Source: Silurus meridionalis
Lineage: Eukaryota; Chordata; Actinopteri; Siluriformes; Siluridae
Assembly (NCBI RefSeq): GCF_014805685.1
Contig: NC_060885.1
Span: 13,892,632 to 13,956,631 of the forward strand
Direction: 5' to 3'
Length of the DNA stretch: 64,000 nucleotides
The notes beneath the pieces were generated by a model. The model saw only the letters and a program-made list of their open reading frames with translations. It was not told where the DNA came from and ran no database searches. Positions 51,481 to 64,000 of this stretch are shown one piece after another (the stretch's first letter is position 1; every line of letters begins with the position of its first letter). The translations under genes were made by a program, and so were the position numbers.

Positions 51481-54180
51481 CAGATCCGTATATGGTTACA
51501 AAAAAGTTCAAAAGTACTTTCTGCTAACAAAGACTTTGTGATGTTTCCATAATATCACTTTATTAATAAAACCATTATCAAATAAAAACATAATGCAGCA
51601 CAACAGTAGATCTAATATATGTGGAAGTTAGAAACAGTTAGTTATATGTATATATGTGGAAGTTAGAAACAATGCCACTGAAAGTTATTAAATGTACATA
51701 TAATAGGTCACAATCAATATAAATTTAGCAATTAATTTCCCCTACATTTCTATTCTAAACGTTCACTGTGCCACCAAATTAAAAAAAATAAGATTATTTT
51801 ACCTTAAATTAAAATCAAACTTCATGCTTCAGCTGTCTATGTTGGTCATGATGGGTCATTCTGCATCAGGAGGTCAATCGGATGCCCTAGTGTTAGTACT
51901 AAACCTAGTGCCGAACTAAGATTTAAATGGCATGAAAAGATAGCAAAAGTCGATGATGAACCAGTGTAGCTTGCATCTGGCTGCTTTAAATGTAGTTCCT
52001 ATCAGGATGCTTTTTAGTGAATTATCTTAAGCTTACTTAGTATGAGCAGGGAAGTCAGCCAACATGTCAATATTAGTGGTTATGAAAACATGAATAATTA
52101 CATATTTAGCTGGCATATCTTGGATATGCTTTTAATATAATTGTTCATGATTACACTGACATCAATAAATGTAGCCTTTGGTGGAACTATAAGCATTGAA
52201 TTTTAAATCCATAAAATTATCTTGAGACATGTACCCAAAATCAGTGCTATTATCTATTAATTAACATTTAGGTTTTCAGTAATCCCATTTGTTTTGCAAA
52301 TCTTTTACACTCACTATGGCAGAATTTTAAAATACAATTGTAAGTAATCATGTATAAAAAATACAATGAAATGTTGGATTTAAATAAAGAGAAAGTCTAG
52401 AGTCTAAAACTAGAGTCTTAAAGGACTATATTGCACTTTTTAGGCTTGGAAGAACATTAATTTATTAAGAACATCTCATCAACTTTGTTTTATTGTTTGA
52501 TTTAAATTCAGTCAAGCATAATAGTCTTTAGTGTTAAACCCATCAAATCATTCCTATTTTCACATTTGCATTTATGACATTTAGCAGAATCTTTTAGCCA
52601 GTGTTGATAACATCAAACAAGTTTACAGTGTTAGTCTTTAAGTCCCCATACAAGCTCAATGATTCTGGTTTGACAGAACAAGGGTACCATCAGTATAAAA
52701 CTCATGAAAACTAATAAAGGACCTGTGATTCTTTTCTTGTAGCCTGTGATTTTTTTCCCTTTTCCTTTAATTTCTTACAGTTTTATTTAATTTAGCAATT
52801 AGAACAAACAGCACAATGCTTTGGAATTATTTTGCAAAAGCCTGTACTTTTATCAAAATCCTTAGTCCATCTCTCAAATGTTACATGTTACATGTTGTTC
52901 ACAAACAAGATTGTCAAAATGCTTAGTCACGTTTTCGGTATGATGGCGCATGGTTACAGTATTTCTTGATATGAACTACAGTTTGGATTACATTGAGCAC
53001 AAGGCTGCATTTCTTCTATATGGCACCTATGTATTTCAACAGCACAAATGTATTCATTTGATTGCATATTTGATTTATATTGATTGCAAGAGACAGGAGT
53101 TACATCGGGACAGGAGTTACACTTTTACTGTACTATAATAGTGTCATGTTCTGGTTGTTCATCCATTTTCAGAAATTGTAATTCTATGTTTTACTCTTTC
53201 CTTAATTGAAAGTTCAAAAGATTCACATATGACCTGTTTTAGAAAACATGTCGATTCCACACTCCCCTTCATTAGTGAAATTCAAGATTCATCTGAAAAA
53301 TTAAATTCAGGTTACATTTACACAAAAAAAAAAATAGATTAAAAAAAAAAATAGAATTTTTAGATGACAGATTATGACTACTGGTGTAACCATTTTGCAT
53401 TTTGCATTCAATGACTTGTGCAATCAACTGCTGGTACAGTGGTGAACAACAGGGTCATGGGTGGCTAAGGCTCAATCATGCATGTGGGAAACGATACAAG
53501 CCGAGCTACTGTAGCTTAAATGGTTGAAGTTAATGCTGTTAATGCTCAACCAATCAGGACTGTTGTGGCAGCAAAAGAAGAACCAACAAAGTATTAGGCA
53601 AGTCTGATCGGTGACAAAGTGGTTGGTGCATGTATACACTTTATAAACCAATTGCTAAAATATTGGAATTTTTAAATCATAAAAGTTTTGCATTTTCTAG
53701 TTGTTTTCTATCAAGTTTAAAATATTTTTTAATGTAATTTTTATAAAACTTCTTTATAAAATTAATTTTATAATAATATATATGAAAATTAAATAACTGA
53801 AAATATGATATATTGGCAACATATTGTTACTTGTTTAAATAATGAAGTGCTCATTAATTTGGAGCATGATATGGCTGATTAATGACATTCAACTTATTCT
53901 TCCACTAAATGCAGTCATCCTAAATTATTTCTGAATATGTTTTATGTTTTGAAAAAAAAGTCTTGCACCAATAACATGTAACAGCTAAGTGTGATGCATA
54001 TTCTTGTTAAAAAAAACCACCAAACCCACCATGTAGTCATGGTAACCTAGACTCTATCCTTATTCCTTTAGTTATTTAGTTATATAAAAAATTATTTGTA
54101 TTTTTTATAGTATTGACACATTTAGAGCACTTTAATGAGATAAAAACCAGGAAAGAAATAAGTCCATTCAACTCATGCTT
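51481..54180. other. Intergenic region, nothing recognised
   Basis: A/T-rich sequence with no spliced gene model, RNA gene or mobile element that I can support. A few A runs occur near 53,325-53,350. Confidence 0.5.
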
Positions 54181-54188
54181 CACAGAAG

Positions 54189-54198
54189 TTTATTTATT
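54189..54198 (-). terminator. urb2: urb2 polyadenylation signal
   Basis: AATAAATAAA on the minus strand about 90 bases after the urb2 stop codon. Confidence 0.6.
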
Positions 54199-54283
54199 TG
54201 TTTTATTTGTTATCTATTTCAAGCAACAGCAATAGAAAGCATATAACAATAAATTGTACAAAATTATTTTGAAAGCAATAGGT

Positions 54284-62714
<8,431 letters not shown>

Positions 62715-62715
62715 A

Positions 62716-63190
62716 GTCACATCACACACGTGTTCCAGTTTAAGTTGCAACACCAAACCCTGCACTTCCACTAGACAGTAGTAATCGACTGACAATTACT
62801 AGTTGCACCTAATGGTTCAACCTAATAGTTCAACTAGTGCATTCAAATGTAACTGTAATTTCTGTGGTTTCTACTGTAGTCTTTCGAGTAATGAAAGATC
62901 TCAACCCTGGTCTGCCTTTAATTCATTTACCCATTTAACGTTTGAAATAAATGATACTCTACCATTTAATAAATGGTTTGTTTTTCACTCGGAACCTTTT
63001 TTTGTATTGTATAAGAAAAAGTGCCCTTGTTTATGCTGTGCACTCATAGAGGTCGAAAAAACATATTTAGAGAAGACACACTTTCCCATATATTATATTA
63101 TTAATGTATGGCATCAGCGCGCAAATCGGCGAATCGGTCATCCTTAAACATGTCTGAGAAGATTTTTTTTCACCAAAACCGGAAGTACTT
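62716..63190 (-). promoter_or_regulatory. urb2: urb2 first exon / promoter candidate
   Basis: Upstream of the donor at 62,715 lie CACGTG (62,727-62,732, a MYC-type E box) and, further out, CCGGAAGT (about 63,178-63,185, an ETS-type site common in housekeeping promoters). The start site is not defined and both motifs are short. Confidence 0.35.
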
Positions 63191-64000
63191 AAAATTATAC
63201 CAATAGCATTTCCGTCATATTTTTTGCCCAAGCAATATCTTTTCTATCTGATCACCGCATGCTTTATCTCTGTTGCTGTGCTGGACTACGAATTTAATTT
63301 TCTTGCCAGAATCAAAATACAGCGAATTTACTATCTGATCTGGTGATAAAAAAGACTGCAGTGAAGTCTGCTTTATAAAGGGATCTTCTTTAGCTTGCAT
63401 TTATATATTATATAGTAAAGGTTTTATATACTACCCTCGCAGATGTGTGTTCAACATAACTGGTGACAAAACTGACCTTGAAATATTATTTCTTCTTTTT
63501 TTAAACAATAATTTAAGCAGAAAAAACATTTTTGATGTTTTTATACAGTTCTCTGACAATTCACTGCACTACTGGAAGCAGTGTGTCATGGTCTCTTTTT
63601 TTGTTTGGGTTTTTTATTGTTATTTAAATAAAAATCGTACCCTCTTTTTTTTCATAATTTAACCTAGCCATTATATTCTTTTACATCTTGTTGCCCCTAT
63701 TTAAAGAAAATCTTTTGTGAATATGGTCATCATAGGTTGGTAGTCCATGTGTGGTTTGTTCCAGGAAATAAACAACTTCAACTCTAACTATTATTTATTT
63801 TGCTCATAGTTCTTGCTATTTATTTTGTTGCTGGAATTCGTTCAAACTTAAACGTTATTCCAGAACACCTGTGTATTTGTTTCGTCCATATTTACAAATT
63901 ACTAACAATAATTAATATCATGGGAATTAAAATGTTATTATGAAGCACGCTCCAAATCCTAGAAAATGTCAATAATTCAGCTTTTCTCTCATATACCGTT
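63191..64000. other. Right end of the window, no supported gene
   Basis: One 61-codon open frame (63,400-63,215, -) stands out weakly and is discussed among the findings. Otherwise A/T-rich, without recognised elements. Confidence 0.4.

Overview
This window is eukaryotic, and its repeat content and gene set point to a teleost fish; a catfish-like (siluriform/ostariophysan) source is a tentative guess. The signs are split genes with GT/AG introns, Tc1/mariner and RTE-type LINE remnants of fish type, tRNA-derived SINE sequence, very long (TA)n, (CA)n, (GA)n and (ATT)n microsatellites, and intron-containing or clustered tRNA genes. Gene models below were assembled by hand from splice sites, reading phase and recognised protein families.

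Region 1 (1-10,000) is a head-to-head inverted duplication of a secreted C-type lectin gene. The right copy (5,918-7,598, +) is complete at 195 codons in eight exons. The left copy (1,695 to 12, -) has its first six exons in the window and runs off the left edge. The two arms meet at a spacer near 3,070-3,250. Extra promoter-like and 3'-flank copies on the right side show that the array once held more units, at least one of which lost its gene body. LINE fragments, a duplicated repeat of unknown class and a duplicated fragment of a tRNA-Tyr gene are mixed in.

Region 2 (10,160-10,894) has an intron-containing tRNA-Tyr and a tRNA-Lys(CTT). Region 3 (14,344-31,006, -) is the Deltex E3 ubiquitin ligase gene dtx4 in eight coding exons (731 codons), with large introns full of microsatellites, a Tc1 remnant and an RTE-like LINE fragment. 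Region 4 (31,500-37,200) is intergenic: a foldback repeat, LINE tails, a cluster of tRNA-Thr(TGT), tRNA-Lys(TTT) and tRNA-Lys(CTT), and a degenerate tandem repeat.

Region 5 (37,625-38,679, -) is a small single-V-domain immunoglobulin-superfamily membrane protein (180 codons). Region 6 (41,071-46,958, -) is a fish-type C2H2 zinc-finger gene whose main exon carries two frame breaks that cancel each other; a 1.5-kb Tc1 element lies in its second intron. Region 7 (47,050-51,480) is a nest of mobile elements: a pogo/Tigger-like element and a 1.6-kb Tc1 element inserted into TA-rich tracts, followed by LINE pieces. Region 8 (54,284-62,715, -) is urb2, the ribosome-biogenesis factor, with nine coding exons (1,520 codons) and a probable non-coding first exon. 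A decayed partial copy of urb2 exon sequence lies in its first intron.

The genes do not form an operon or pathway. dtx4 (Notch/ubiquitin) and urb2 (rRNA processing) are conserved cellular genes, while the lectin array, the Ig receptor and the zinc-finger gene are of the fast-evolving, lineage-specific type common in fish genomes.
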